Positions 27,075 through 35,040 of a stretch of DNA of 64,000 nucleotides are shown one piece after another; the stretch's first letter is position 1; each line of letters starts with the position of its first letter. The notes beneath the pieces are model-generated. The model was not told the DNA's origin. It was given only the letters and a program-made list of their open reading frames with translations, and made no database searches. Both the position numbers and the translations under genes were made by a program. The stretch comes from Flavobacterium sp. TR2 (GTDB taxonomy: Bacteria; Bacteroidota; Bacteroidia; Flavobacteriales; Flavobacteriaceae), in assembly GCF_025252405.1 (NCBI RefSeq), contig NZ_CP104307.1, forward strand, positions 2,852,001 to 2,916,000, given 5' to 3'.

Positions 27075-27421
27075 TGTGTTGTTTTATAAAATTGTTTTGC
27101 AAATCTATTCAAAAAATATCAAATTTAAATAGCTTAAATTATAAATTTCGCAATAATTTAGAGCTATTTCCTGCTATCCGCTGTATTTCCGATAAACAAA
27201 ACTACGGCTAAAAAGCCTTATTTTTCTAAATCGGGAGATGCCGCTTCTATAAGGGCTACGGCAACAGTTTCATAAGAAGATTCAGTATTTCAATTTTTTA
27301 TGTAATTTTAGTATAGAATCACGCCTTTACGGTTGAGCTATGTTTATTTAAATAAGTGAAACGTCTTTCTGTGTAAAGAAAAATATGATTCTATGTGTTT
27401 AAAATTAACATCCGCTAAAGA
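27075..27421. other. gene-free divergent region between gcvT and the NAD(P)HX dehydratase gene
   Basis: 347 bases. Apart from the possible gcvT -7 box I see only AT-rich DNA. Phrases near 27355-27410 (GTGAAACGTCTTTCTGTG..., CTATGTGTTTAAAA) recur near 48830-48960 and look like decayed intergenic repeat. No riboswitch is recognised. Confidence 0.45.
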
Positions 27422-28279
27422 ATGAAATCGCCATATTTAATCAATAAAGAAGAAATTCAGAAATTATACAAACCTGTAAATCCTCAAACTCACAAAGGAA
27501 TGCAAGGCCATGCAGTGATTATTGCAGGAAGCTACGGCAAAATAGGAGCAGGAGTGCTGGCTTCAAAATCATGCTTAAAATCAGGCTGCGGACTCGTAAC
27601 GACTTTTATCCCCAAATGCGGTTATCAAATTCTTCAAATCTCCATTCCTGAAGTAATGACCGTAACCGACGAGAATACCAATTTTATAACCAATATCCAT
27701 CTTCCATTGCTTCCTCAAGCTGTTGGAATCGGCCCTGGAATCGGAAAGGAACTCGGAACGCAAAAAGCTCTGTTTGAATTTTTAAGGGTTAATAAAGCTC
27801 CTTTAGTCATAGATGCCGATGCATTAAACATCATTTCAGAAAATTTGTCTTGGTTAGAATTGGTTCCCGAAGACACTATTCTAACACCTCATCCCAAAGA
27901 ATTGGAGCGTTTGATTGGAAAATGGAATTCAGAATCAGAAAAATTTCAGAAAACAATCGCTTTTTCAGAAAAGTATAAAGTCATTGTAGTCATGAAAGGC
28001 GCACCGACCTATATTATAAACCGAACCTCGGTCTACGAGAACACAAGCGGAAACGCAGCGCTGGCAACCGCAGGGAGCGGAGATGTTTTAACGGGAATTC
28101 TAACCAGCCTTCTAGCGCAAGGCTACGAAGCCAAATATGCCTCAAAAATGGGTGTTTTCATTCATGGATTAACAGCCGATTTGGCTTTGCCCAAAACAGG
28201 TTACGAATCTTTTACGGCTTCTACGATTATTAAGTATTTGGGAAAAGCTTTTCTGGAATTAGAAAATTTATCAATTTGA
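27422..28279 (+). CDS. nnrD: ADP/ATP-dependent NAD(P)H-hydrate dehydratase (YjeF C-terminal type)
   Basis: Repairs hydrated NAD(P)H. 285 residues, ribokinase-like fold without the N-terminal epimerase (NnrE) domain, so the epimerase must be elsewhere. Motifs: [54 protein letters not shown] and the catalytic [25 protein letters not shown]. The last five codons and stop (28265-28279) are also the start of a 294-base tandem duplication. Confidence 0.92.
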   Translation: MKSPYLINKEEIQKLYKPVNPQTHKGMQGHAVIIAGSYGKIGAGVLASKSCLKSGCGLVTTFIPKCGYQILQISIPEVMTVTDENTNFITNIHLPLLPQAVGIGPGIGKELGTQKALFEFLRVNKAPLVIDADALNIISENLSWLELVPEDTILTPHPKELERLIGKWNSESEKFQKTIAFSEKYKVIVVMKGAPTYIINRTSVYENTSGNAALATAGSGDVLTGILTSLLAQGYEAKYASKMGVFIHGLTADLALPKTGYESFTASTIIKYLGKAFLELENLSI

Positions 28280-28774
28280 AAATTAGATAATTTCCACCGA
28301 GCCGTTTATCCTCCTGAGCGAAGTCGAAGGATTGTCCAGTTATTTCTCAATATTTAGTTTCTTTTTCGAGCTAATCGTTATCCTTCGACTTCGCTAAGGA
28401 AGACAAAAAATGCGGATAAATCTGCTTAATCAGCAAAATCTGCGAGAGCAAAAAAATAGAATAGAAATCAGTATAATCAGCTTAATTCATTTAAATCTGC
28501 TAGAGGAATAAGACTTTGCTACTCTGCGTCTTTGCGAGCAAATTCTCTCCATTAAGATAATTTATCAATTTGAAAATTAGATAATTTCCACCGAGCCGTT
28601 TGTCCTCCTGAGCGAAGTCGAAGGATAGCCAGTTATTCCTCAAAGTTTAGTTTCTTTTTCGAGCTAATCGTTATCCTTCGACTTCGCTCAGGAAGACAAA
28701 AAATGCGGATAAATCTGCTCAATCAGCAAAATCTACGAGAGGAAGAAGACTTTGCTACTCTGCGTCTTTGTGAG
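28265..28774. repeat. tandem duplication of about 294 bp carrying a palindromic REP-like unit
   Basis: Copy 1 begins at 28265 inside the end of nnrD (AATTTATCAATTTGA) and copy 2 at 28559; both read on through TTTCCACCGAGCCGTTT, the palindrome, GCGGATAAATCTGC, AATCAGCAAAATCT and CTTTGCTACTCTGCGTCTTTG. Copy 2 lacks about 50 bases present near 28448-28505 of copy 1. Each copy contains an inverted repeat with arms TCCTGAGCGAAGTCGAAGGA (28312-28332 with 28380-28400; 28606-28626 with 28673-28693). The second pair is perfect over 21 bp. The 554-base span between nnrD and the next gene holds nothing else. Confidence 0.85.
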
Positions 28775-28833
28775 TTTAAAAAAACTTTGTGCCATTGCTC
28801 CTTCGTGGCAAAAACCTTAGTAAGTTTGTATTT

Positions 28834-29616
28834 ATGAAAAACAACTTCGATCTTAGAACAGTAAATGTCATGCGTTACATAACGCCACTGCGTGAAGGAG
28901 GTTCTTTGCCAGCTTTAGCAGAAGCCGATGACGACTTTAAATATGTATTAAAATTCAGAGGTGCAGGACATGGCGTAAAAGCCTTGATAGCCGAACTGGT
29001 TGGCGGACAAATAGCAAAAGCCTTAAAATTGCAATTGCCAGAATTAGTATTCGCTAATCTCGACGAAGCTTTTGGAAGAACCGAGGCCGATGAAGAAATC
29101 CAAGATCTGCTTCAAGGGAGCCAAGGATTAAATTTGGCGCTTCATTTTTTATCAGGAGCCATTACTTTTGATCCTGCCGTAACCACTGTCGATGCTAAAT
29201 TAGCATCTCAAATTGTATGGTTAGACGCTTATATCACCAATGTTGACCGAACTTTCAAAAATACCAATATGCTTATTTGGCATAAAGAATTATGGCTGAT
29301 TGATCATGGCGCTTGTTTGTATTTTCATCATTCTTGGAACAATTGGGAACAGCATTCTAAAAGTCCTTTTGCGCTGATAAAAGATCACGTTTTACTGCCT
29401 CAGGCCTCAATGTTAAAAGAAGTTGATGCCGAATTTAAAGCGATTTTAAAGCCAGAAATTTTAGAAGAAATTGTAAATACGATTCCATTAGATTGGCTGC
29501 AATGGGAAGACGCAGACGAAACGCCAGAAGGCTTGCGAAATGTGTATTTGCAATTTTTAAAGACAAGATTAGAGAATTCAGAAATATTTGTAAATCAGGC
29601 TCAAAATGCAAGATAA
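28834..29616 (+). CDS. HipA-like kinase family protein
   Basis: 260 residues from the ATG at 28834; an earlier start would add 15 residues translated from intergenic repeat. It matches the small HipA-related kinase family that lacks the HipA N-terminal domain. Visible: nucleotide-binding lysine region DFKYVLKFRGAGHG, DAYITNVDRTFKNTNMLI as the catalytic Asp-Arg...Asn loop, and ELWLIDHGACLYFH as the metal-binding Asp. True HipA toxins phosphorylate aminoacyl-tRNA synthetases; the target here is unknown. It overlaps the following DUF3037 gene by 11 bases, so the two are translated as a unit. No HipB-like repressor is present. Confidence 0.82.
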   Translation: MKNNFDLRTVNVMRYITPLREGGSLPALAEADDDFKYVLKFRGAGHGVKALIAELVGGQIAKALKLQLPELVFANLDEAFGRTEADEEIQDLLQGSQGLNLALHFLSGAITFDPAVTTVDAKLASQIVWLDAYITNVDRTFKNTNMLIWHKELWLIDHGACLYFHHSWNNWEQHSKSPFALIKDHVLLPQASMLKEVDAEFKAILKPEILEEIVNTIPLDWLQWEDADETPEGLRNVYLQFLKTRLENSEIFVNQAQNAR

Positions 29617-29989
29617 CCACTTATACGAATATGCTGTGATTCGCGTTGTGCCTAGGGTAGAGCGCGAAGAATTCCTGAATATCGGAATCATTTTGTTTTG
29701 CAAAAAAGCCAAATTTATAAAGGTTCTTTTTCATTTAAATAAAGAAAAAATCCAAGCCCTTTCTAACGATTTTGACATTGAACAATTAGAATGCAACTTA
29801 ACATCATTAGTGAAAATTGCCAACGGAGCCAAAGATGGCGGTCCAATCGCCGAATTCGAAATTCCAGAGCGTTTTAGGTGGCTAACGGCTATAAGAAGTT
29901 CTGCAATTCAAACTTCAAGACCTCATCCCGGATTGACTCAGGATTTGGAGAAAACAATTCAGCGTTTGTTTGAAGAACTTGTTTTATAA
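29606..29989 (+). CDS. DUF3037 family protein
   Basis: 127 residues. It opens with HLYEYAVIRVVPRVEREEFLNIGIILFCKKAKFI, the conserved core of DUF3037, and ends with a region holding ETSRPHPGLT-like residues (here IQTSRPHPGLTQDLEKTIQRLFEELV). No catalytic motif is known to me. Genes of this family are commonly found next to small HipA-like kinases. The 11-base overlap with the upstream kinase gene supports a functional pair, with this protein as regulator, adaptor or substrate. That role is inference. Confidence 0.82.
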   Translation: MQDNHLYEYAVIRVVPRVEREEFLNIGIILFCKKAKFIKVLFHLNKEKIQALSNDFDIEQLECNLTSLVKIANGAKDGGPIAEFEIPERFRWLTAIRSSAIQTSRPHPGLTQDLEKTIQRLFEELVL

Positions 29990-30210
29990 TAGGTTCAAAG
30001 GTTCAGAGAGGCAAAGGTTCAAAGGTTTTTCCGTAGAGGCGTAATGCAGTGCGTCTCACTTGTAGAAATCTTGCAAAGACGCAGAGTAATTAAACCAAAT
30101 AAGTTATATAAGTTCATTTTAGGCAAAGCTTAAATTATCTTATATAACTTATATGGTAAAGAGAAAAAAACTTCGTGTCTTAGCGCTTTTGTGGCAAACA
30201 ATAAAAGCTA
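29990..30210. repeat. intergenic repeat block with 14-bp inverted repeat
   Basis: Between DUF3037 and the pectate lyase gene. It begins with AGGTTCAAAGGTTCAGAGAGGCAAAGG phrases, continues with AGGCGTAATGCAGTGCGTCTC and GCAAAGACGCAGAG, and contains a perfect inverted repeat ATAAGTTATATAAG / CTTATATAACTTAT (30097-30110, 30137-30150). The phrase TTCGTGTCTTAGCGCTTTTGTGGCAAA closes it and recurs at 32290 and 33075. No ORF. Confidence 0.6.
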
Positions 30211-31329
30211 CTAGAAAGAGCCGCAAACATTACCGCCCAAAGTAGGTCCCGCATTAGCAGAAATATCAGCTTTGACAGCGTTTTTGTCCAATTTCACGAT
30301 AGAATAAGGTGGAGTAAAAGCCGTGCCGCTTCCAGCTTGAGTTCCTGTAACACTTGTAAATACATTATCTGTAGCTGTAACCGCAGTATACCCCGTCATT
30401 AAATCGATTGGATTTTTTACGCCTTCAAAAACATTGCTTTCTACGCGAATATTTGCTTCAAAACCTGCTGCAATACACTTATTGCTTACAGTGCTGTTAA
30501 AATAACTGTTTACAATATGCACTTGTCCAAAACGAACTCTTGGCATTCTTTCTTTGCAGCCTGGAGCCCACCAGCATCTTGCAAAAGTGATTCTTAATTT
30601 TCCGCGGTCACCCGTTGCGCCATCGCTAGAACCAATTAAGTTAGAAAATCTATGATCATCAGTTCCTCCTGAACCTCCCGCTTTTGGTGGTTTTAGATAA
30701 TGGAATTTAGAATACGTAACCGAAATGTAATCTGATTTGTTCTTGATGTCAAAGTTTCCATCAACGCCATCTCTAAACTCGCAATGGTCTACCCAAACAT
30801 TTGTACATTCGTCCAAAATGGCATTATCCCATCCGTCGGTGTCATAAGCGCCTGGACCTTCAAAAATCAAATTTCTGATGATGATGTTTTTGCATCTTTT
30901 AATGTTAATAATTCCAGAAGCATCTTTGGTCTGATTTGTTGAAACCAGTTTTGCACCGCTTGCACCGTAAATCGTTTTTCCAGTCTGATCCTGAAATGAC
31001 AATCTTGCAGTTACTGTGATAGTTCCAGAAACTTTAATCACTTTTACGGCAGTGTTTTCGATAGCCGATTTTAGCTGTGCATAGGTTGTAACTGTAGTTT
31101 CGGCAGAAGAACCTCCGCCAGTTGTGCCTCCGTTTTGTGAAGCCCATCCTGGAACCTCAGCGCAATTCCCAATTTTGGCTGTAGGGTTTGTTGTTGAGGC
31201 ATCAATCGTTGCTTCGTTTGCTGGTTCGATACTTGCTTCTGTGTTTGAAGCGATTTCTTCAGAATTACACGCCGTAAATCCGAAAATCAATGTTGCTGCG
31301 AACATTGAAAGTGTTGATTTTAAGTTCAT
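30211..31329 (-). CDS. pectate lyase, polysaccharide lyase family 1 lipoprotein
   Basis: 372 residues. N-terminus MNLKSTLSMFAATLIFGFTAC ends in a lipobox-like FTAC, suggesting a lipid-anchored protein, then a low-complexity Ala/Thr/Glu linker to about residue 50. The rest is a parallel beta-helix of pectate lyase type: NIIIRNLIFEGP, WVDHCEFRDGVDGNFDIKNKSDYISVTYSKF with calcium-binding Asp residues, DDHRFSNLIGSSDG, and the catalytic Arg in KERMPRVRFGQVHIVNSYF. It cuts alpha-1,4-polygalacturonate by beta-elimination. No SusCD pair is adjacent, so this is an isolated gene rather than a complete pectin locus. Confidence 0.92.
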   Translation of the reverse strand: MNLKSTLSMFAATLIFGFTACNSEEIASNTEASIEPANEATIDASTTNPTAKIGNCAEVPGWASQNGGTTGGGSSAETTVTTYAQLKSAIENTAVKVIKVSGTITVTARLSFQDQTGKTIYGASGAKLVSTNQTKDASGIINIKRCKNIIIRNLIFEGPGAYDTDGWDNAILDECTNVWVDHCEFRDGVDGNFDIKNKSDYISVTYSKFHYLKPPKAGGSGGTDDHRFSNLIGSSDGATGDRGKLRITFARCWWAPGCKERMPRVRFGQVHIVNSYFNSTVSNKCIAAGFEANIRVESNVFEGVKNPIDLMTGYTAVTATDNVFTSVTGTQAGSGTAFTPPYSIVKLDKNAVKADISANAGPTLGGNVCGSF

Positions 31330-31577
31330 AATTAAGTTTGGTTATTTATAAAAAGTTTAACAACGCAAAACTCAATATTATAAGTAGGAAAAAAGTTGAA
31401 CAAGTTCAAACTTTTGTAAAAAAATCTACTGAATGTATTTTTTTAACACTTCTAAATTTACAAAAATGCATTTTATATGTATTTTTACGTAATCGATTAC
31501 ATTGATCTAAGCCCTTAATTAGTAATGAGTTGAAAAAAAACAAATTTAACCCTCACAAAAAACCACAAAAACCACAG

Positions 31578-32150
31578 ATGTATAACCTACTAAGAGCAAA
31601 CATTGAGCGAAAAATTCGACTCACAGATGAAGAATGGGACATTATTGTTTCTAAAGCGGAACTCATTAAACTTAAAAAAAATCAATTTCTGCAAGTCCAA
31701 AATTCAAATAGCAGTTACGAAGGATTTATTTTAAAAGGATCATTCAAAACCTACATTCTAAACGAAAACGGAACAGAAACCGTCATTTTCTTTTCCTTCG
31801 AAAATGAATGGATCTGCGATCTGGAAAGTTTTTACCATCAAAAGCCAACTACCTACAACATTAAAGCTATTGAAGACAGCGAAATAGTGGTTATCAGTAA
31901 AATGCAAAAAGCGTATTTGTTTGCCGTAATTCCGAAACTCATAAAGTTCCACGTTCTAATGATCGAACGGGCCAATGTAGCCATTCAGCAGCGGCTTTTA
32001 GATGTGCTCCATAAAACTTCAAAACAGCGTTATCTTGATTTTAAAGAGAGATACCCGCAAAAAGTAAGTTCTATAAATAATAAGAATCTGTCTTCGTATC
32101 TGGGTGTTTCACATGAGTTTCTTTCGAAGATTAAGCGAACGGTTTCTTAG
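31578..32150 (+). CDS. Crp/Fnr family transcriptional regulator
   Basis: 190 residues from the ATG at 31578; a TTG 16 codons upstream would add only a Lys/Pro-rich stretch. The N-terminal cyclic-nucleotide-binding-like beta-roll (about 15-120; IKLKKNQFLQVQNSNSSYEGFILKGSFKTYILNENGTETVIFF) is followed by the dimer helix and a short C-terminal helix-turn-helix (NKNLSSYLGVSHEFLSKIKR). It lacks the cysteine cluster of Fnr, so it is probably not an oxygen sensor. It is divergent from the pectate lyase gene; a regulatory link is possible but not shown. Confidence 0.85.
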   Translation: MYNLLRANIERKIRLTDEEWDIIVSKAELIKLKKNQFLQVQNSNSSYEGFILKGSFKTYILNENGTETVIFFSFENEWICDLESFYHQKPTTYNIKAIEDSEIVVISKMQKAYLFAVIPKLIKFHVLMIERANVAIQQRLLDVLHKTSKQRYLDFKERYPQKVSSINNKNLSSYLGVSHEFLSKIKRTVS

Positions 32151-32238
32151 TCTTTTTTAGGTTCAAAGGTGCAGAGTAACAAAGTGACAAAGGTTTTCTG
32201 TTGAGACGCACTGCAGTGTGTCTAGCGTCATGTGAAAA

Positions 32239-32272
32239 TCTCGCAATCCCGATAGCTATCGGGATCGCGAGA
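32239..32272. repeat. 34-bp near-perfect palindrome with CCGATAGCTATCGG core
   Basis: The core ATCCCGATAGCTATCGGGAT (32246-32265) is a perfect 20-bp palindrome; outer arms TCTCGC / GCGAGA extend it to 34 bp with one mismatched pair. A second copy lies at 33034-33051 and a decayed one near 23703. It is embedded in the CTTTGCG/TTCGTGGCAA-type repeat region (32151-32311). Confidence 0.8.
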
Positions 32273-32311
32273 ATAAAAAATCTTCCTGTCTTTGTGTCTT
32301 CGTGGCAAGAA

Positions 32312-32860
32312 TTAAAAATCCAACATCCCGAATAGGCATTCAGTAGAAAAATGAAGCATTACATTTTCCTTTTTTGGGTTTTCAATGACCAATAAATCAT
32401 AAGGTTCTAAAGGATACGGCTTTCCATCAATTGTAATCACTGTTGTATCTAAAGAAAATAAAATCACCACTTCAGCATTACAATTCTGATTATGACTTGC
32501 GATTTCCAGTTTCTGATGGGATATCTTTTCAGAAACCATCCAATTAAAATCAGTGCCTTTTGTATAAGAAGTTACGTCATCATCGGAGTTAAACTCGAAG
32601 ATTTCATATTTCTCGTATGCTTTTTTTTCTTTGTTTACCTCAATCTGTAAACGATTATCAAGCATCACCAAGTATCGGTAATAGCCTTTAAATTTGGTAA
32701 ATTCTGAAGGCACTTCCTCTATTGTAGCACTGCTGATTCTAAATGCAAAATCTCTATCAGAATAATTGGCTGTTTTTGGATAGATCATATATTCATATGT
32801 CAATCCGCCAGTCCAAATAGAGGGTTTAGTGTTTTTTTTAGAGAAAAGCTGTATGTTCAT
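32312..32860 (-). CDS. HutD/Ves family cupin-like protein
   Basis: 182 residues with the HutD/Ves double-cupin layout: WTGGLTYEYMIYP, then DFAFRISSATIEEVPSEFTKFKGYYRYLVMLDN, which mirrors the family's rhythm of xxRISxAxVxxxGPFSxFPGxxRxL. A second half contains VVILFSLDTTVITIDGKPYPLEPYDLLVIEN. Family members occur with histidine-utilisation or cold-response genes, but their biochemical role is unsettled. The only hut gene in the window (hutH) is 10 kb away and not linked. Flanked on both sides by palindromic repeats. Confidence 0.78.
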   Translation of the reverse strand: MNIQLFSKKNTKPSIWTGGLTYEYMIYPKTANYSDRDFAFRISSATIEEVPSEFTKFKGYYRYLVMLDNRLQIEVNKEKKAYEKYEIFEFNSDDDVTSYTKGTDFNWMVSEKISHQKLEIASHNQNCNAEVVILFSLDTTVITIDGKPYPLEPYDLLVIENPKKENVMLHFSTECLFGMLDF

Positions 32861-32900
32861 TTATTGAATGTTTTAATGATTTTATTCTCATTTTTTGTCC

Positions 32901-33051
32901 TCCTGAGCGAAGTCGAAGGATAATAAGTAGCTCGACAAAGAAATTAAAGTTTGCGGAATAGCTTCGCGATCCTTCGACTCCGCTCAGGAAAACAAACTAT
33001 ATAGAAGCTTTGCCAAAAACTTTGCGTCTCAGCTCCCGATAGCTATCGGGA
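32901..33051. repeat. third copy of the GAGCGAAGTCGAAG inverted repeat, followed by the CCGATAGCTATCGG palindrome
   Basis: Arms TCCTGAGCGAAGTCGAAGGA (32901-32921) and its inverse at 32968-32988 (one mismatch) form a long stem around a 46-base loop. It is followed by the palindrome TCCCGATAGCTATCGGGA at 33034-33051 and by TTAGTGTCTTAGCGCCTTCGTGGCAAA. The whole 244-base gap between the HutD-like and GNAT genes is repeat DNA. Confidence 0.8.
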
Positions 33052-33104
33052 TTGCGAGATTAAAAAAACTTAGTGTCTTAGCGCCTTCGTGGCAAAACAA
33101 AAAC

Positions 33105-33611
33105 TTAAATATTTTTCTCCAAATAAATAAACTCCAAAGGTTCTTCAGAAACCGTAACGTGAATGCCGCTTTCCGGGAAAGCTTCTCTTTCGCCCGTATC
33201 TACATAACCATGGCGTTTGTACCAAGCAATAAGTTCTTCACGAACCGAAATAACCGTCATAATAATACTCGACAAACCAAGAGTTTTAGCATGATTTTCG
33301 GCTTCAGCCAAAAGCTTTTTCCCGATTCCGCTGTTTTGAAGTTCAGGCGAAACGGTCAGCATTCCTAAATACAATTGATATCCTTTTTCAACCAATAAAA
33401 CCGAACCAATAATTTTGTCATTCTCCGTAAATTTCAAAATCGTATTTTTTGGATTCTGGAAAATTTCGGTCATTTCTTCTTCGTCAGTTCTTTTGCCTTC
33501 CAGTAAATGCGCTTCTGTTGTCCAGCCTTTTTTAGAAGTTTCGCCTCTGTATGCGGAGTTTACTAAAATTGTTAATGCTGGAATGTCTTCGATTGTTGCT
33601 TTTGTAATCAT
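33105..33611 (-). CDS. GNAT family N-acetyltransferase
   Basis: 168 residues, a single GNAT domain. The acetyl-CoA pyrophosphate loop is seen in LQNSGIGKKLLAEAENHAK (the Q/RxxGxG/A pattern, about residues 90-108), preceded by LYLGMLTVSPE and followed by IIMTVISVREELIAWYKRHGYVDTGER, the usual final strand-helix. The substrate cannot be deduced. Stand-alone gene between repeat blocks. Confidence 0.87.
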   Translation of the reverse strand: MITKATIEDIPALTILVNSAYRGETSKKGWTTEAHLLEGKRTDEEEMTEIFQNPKNTILKFTENDKIIGSVLLVEKGYQLYLGMLTVSPELQNSGIGKKLLAEAENHAKTLGLSSIIMTVISVREELIAWYKRHGYVDTGEREAFPESGIHVTVSEEPLEFIYLEKNI

Positions 33612-33941
33612 GGTAATAATATGCTGTAATTTTTTTAAGTTTTGAATTGAAATTTTGCTTTAGCAAAAGATAAAATTGAATTGCCTAGTGCTTTAGCTGT
33701 AAGAACAAAATTACATTAGAAAAATGGCTTTAACCTAATTTTTAACGTTTTTTGGCTAAAGCCTTTTTATCGTGCAAAAGAAAACCTCCAGCTAAAGCTG
33801 GAGGCTATTGAAATTTTAAAGGGTATTAAATGTTTTTGATGGCTAGCGCGAGCGTCCCGCTCGTGCAGGTTCCAACTGATTTTTGAATTTCTTTGTGCGC
33901 ACGAGCGGGATGTTTGGGTTAATGAGGAGATAGAATTAAAT
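33612..33941. repeat. repeat-rich 330-base gap with two palindromic units
   Basis: Contains GGCTTTAGC-type phrases, a hairpin CCTCCAGCT-AA-AGCTGGAGG (33785-33793, 33796-33804) and an inverted repeat TCCCGCTCGTGC / GCACGAGCGGGA (33855-33866, 33899-33910) with a 32-base loop. Part of the last element (TTTTGAATTTCTTTGTG.. CACGAG.GGGA) recurs at 34460-34488. No ORF. Confidence 0.7.
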
Positions 33942-34430
33942 TTAATCGTTTTTACTAATGCTTAATGCAGTGTAGTTATTGTCATTTAAAACGTCAGCAG
34001 AATATTTAGACTGAATTATTCCTCCTAAACTATTTGTGCCTTTTGCAATGAAATCATAACGATATAAAGCAATTTTATTTACATCCTTTTGTTTTTCCAA
34101 AAATGAATATTCGACTTCCATTCTATTTAATAGATCTGGAGAAGAAATTGTTTTATTAAGTTCGCGTAATTGTTCTAAATCTTTCTTAGTAATAGTTTCT
34201 TTTCTTTCTTTTACAGTAAAGGATTTCGCTAAATTCAAACTTACAAATTCATAACTATCAGGATTTTTCAATCTTTGTTTTAATTTATTCTCAATATTTA
34301 ATTTAATAATTTCATCTTTAGTTATTTCTTTTTTAACCGTTTCTTTTTTAGCAATTTCTTTTTCAGCAATTTCTTTTTTACATGATGTTAAAAATAGAAA
34401 TGATAAAATAATGAATGATTTTATTTTCAT
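33942..34430 (-). CDS. unknown small lipoprotein
   Basis: 162 residues. The signal MKIKSFIILSFLFLTSC has a lipobox LTSC (Cys17), so it should be lipid-anchored. The mature N-terminus is a charged repeat of KE(I/T)AEKE/AKKE/VKKE units predicted to be helical (about 18-45). It is followed by a folded-looking domain with LKQRLKNPDSYEFVSLNLAKSF, the start of a pattern seen in several small Bacteroidota lipoproteins where NPDSYEF is conserved. No function is known to me. First of three unrecognised genes in the 33.9-36.2 kb stretch. Confidence 0.65.
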   Translation of the reverse strand: MKIKSFIILSFLFLTSCKKEIAEKEIAKKETVKKEITKDEIIKLNIENKLKQRLKNPDSYEFVSLNLAKSFTVKERKETITKKDLEQLRELNKTISSPDLLNRMEVEYSFLEKQKDVNKIALYRYDFIAKGTNSLGGIIQSKYSADVLNDNNYTALSISKND

Positions 34431-34512
34431 TTTGTTATTTTTTTTAATGGAAAATTTATTTTGAATTTCTTTGTGTTCACGAGTGGGACGCTCGCGTTAG
34501 CGGGGGCAATGT

Positions 34513-34860
34513 TTAAAATGTTGTGGCATCAAAAAAAATGGCAGTATCTTCTTCAATCTCGTAGTTGTCAATTTCTTTTTTATATGTGAAAGAGAGTGGT
34601 TTTTGATTTTTTAAAACAATGTTATCAGAGCTTTTCGCATCCTTACTAAAAACTACAAATACTCGAGCTCCAACAAGAATATTGTGAACGTAAATTTGAT
34701 CTCGATCGTTTTCGTCTTGAACAATTTCGTAATTTTGAATTTGAATTTGTTCAACTGAATCAACAATTCTGTGCTGTCTGTTTTTAAATCCATTTATCAG
34801 GATTTTATTGATAATTTCTTTTAAATCTTTAGCAATTTTTTCTAGCTCTTTTTCTCTCAT
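34513..34860 (-). CDS. unknown small soluble protein
   Basis: 115 residues, no signal or membrane segment. Helical, charged N-terminus (MREKELEKIAKDLKEIINKILI), then beta-rich sequence (QIQIQNYEIVQDENDRDQIYVHNILVGARVFVVFSKD) and an acidic end (IEEDTAIFFDATTF). No family recognised. It lies between a partial CACGAGTGGGACGCTCGCG repeat (about 34476-34505) and the structured element at 34913-34982, on the same strand as the unknown gene upstream; co-transcription is possible but the 180-base gap argues for separate control. Confidence 0.55.
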   Translation of the reverse strand: MREKELEKIAKDLKEIINKILINGFKNRQHRIVDSVEQIQIQNYEIVQDENDRDQIYVHNILVGARVFVVFSKDAKSSDNIVLKNQKPLSFTYKKEIDNYEIEEDTAIFFDATTF

Positions 34861-34912
34861 AATATCTTTGAATATTTATTAAATTTTCCATTTCTATAAG
34901 TATTGGCAATAA

Positions 34913-34982
34913 CGTTTCGCAGTTTTTTACGGTTGTGAACTTCGTAACCTAGTACTTTTGGCTAAAAAAAACTTGCGAAACG
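34913..34982. repeat. structured element between two unknown genes
   Basis: Perfect 9-bp inverted repeat CGTTTCGCA / TGCGAAACG (34913-34921, 34974-34982) encloses a smaller imperfect hairpin GGTT..GAA / TTC..AACC (34931-34949). It sits in the 180-base gap downstream of the 393-residue gene. A second stem with GCGAAA / TTTCGC occurs on the other side of that gene. The consensus of integron attC sites is not met. Confidence 0.5.
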
Positions 34983-35040
34983 AAAACGTGAAATAACCAC
35001 AAAATACACAATCTCGTAAAACCACGGTTACCAGCTGTTT

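Noticed and set aside
28789..28833. N-terminal extension of the HipA-like kinase
   Set aside because: These codons are translated from the CTTTGTGCC/TTCGTGGCAAAAACC intergenic repeat; the ATG at 28834 is the natural start.
34861..35040. Integron attC site
   Set aside because: Nested inverted repeats looked suggestive, but the core-site consensus RYYYAAC...GTTRRRY is not found at the ends and no integrase or cassette array is present.
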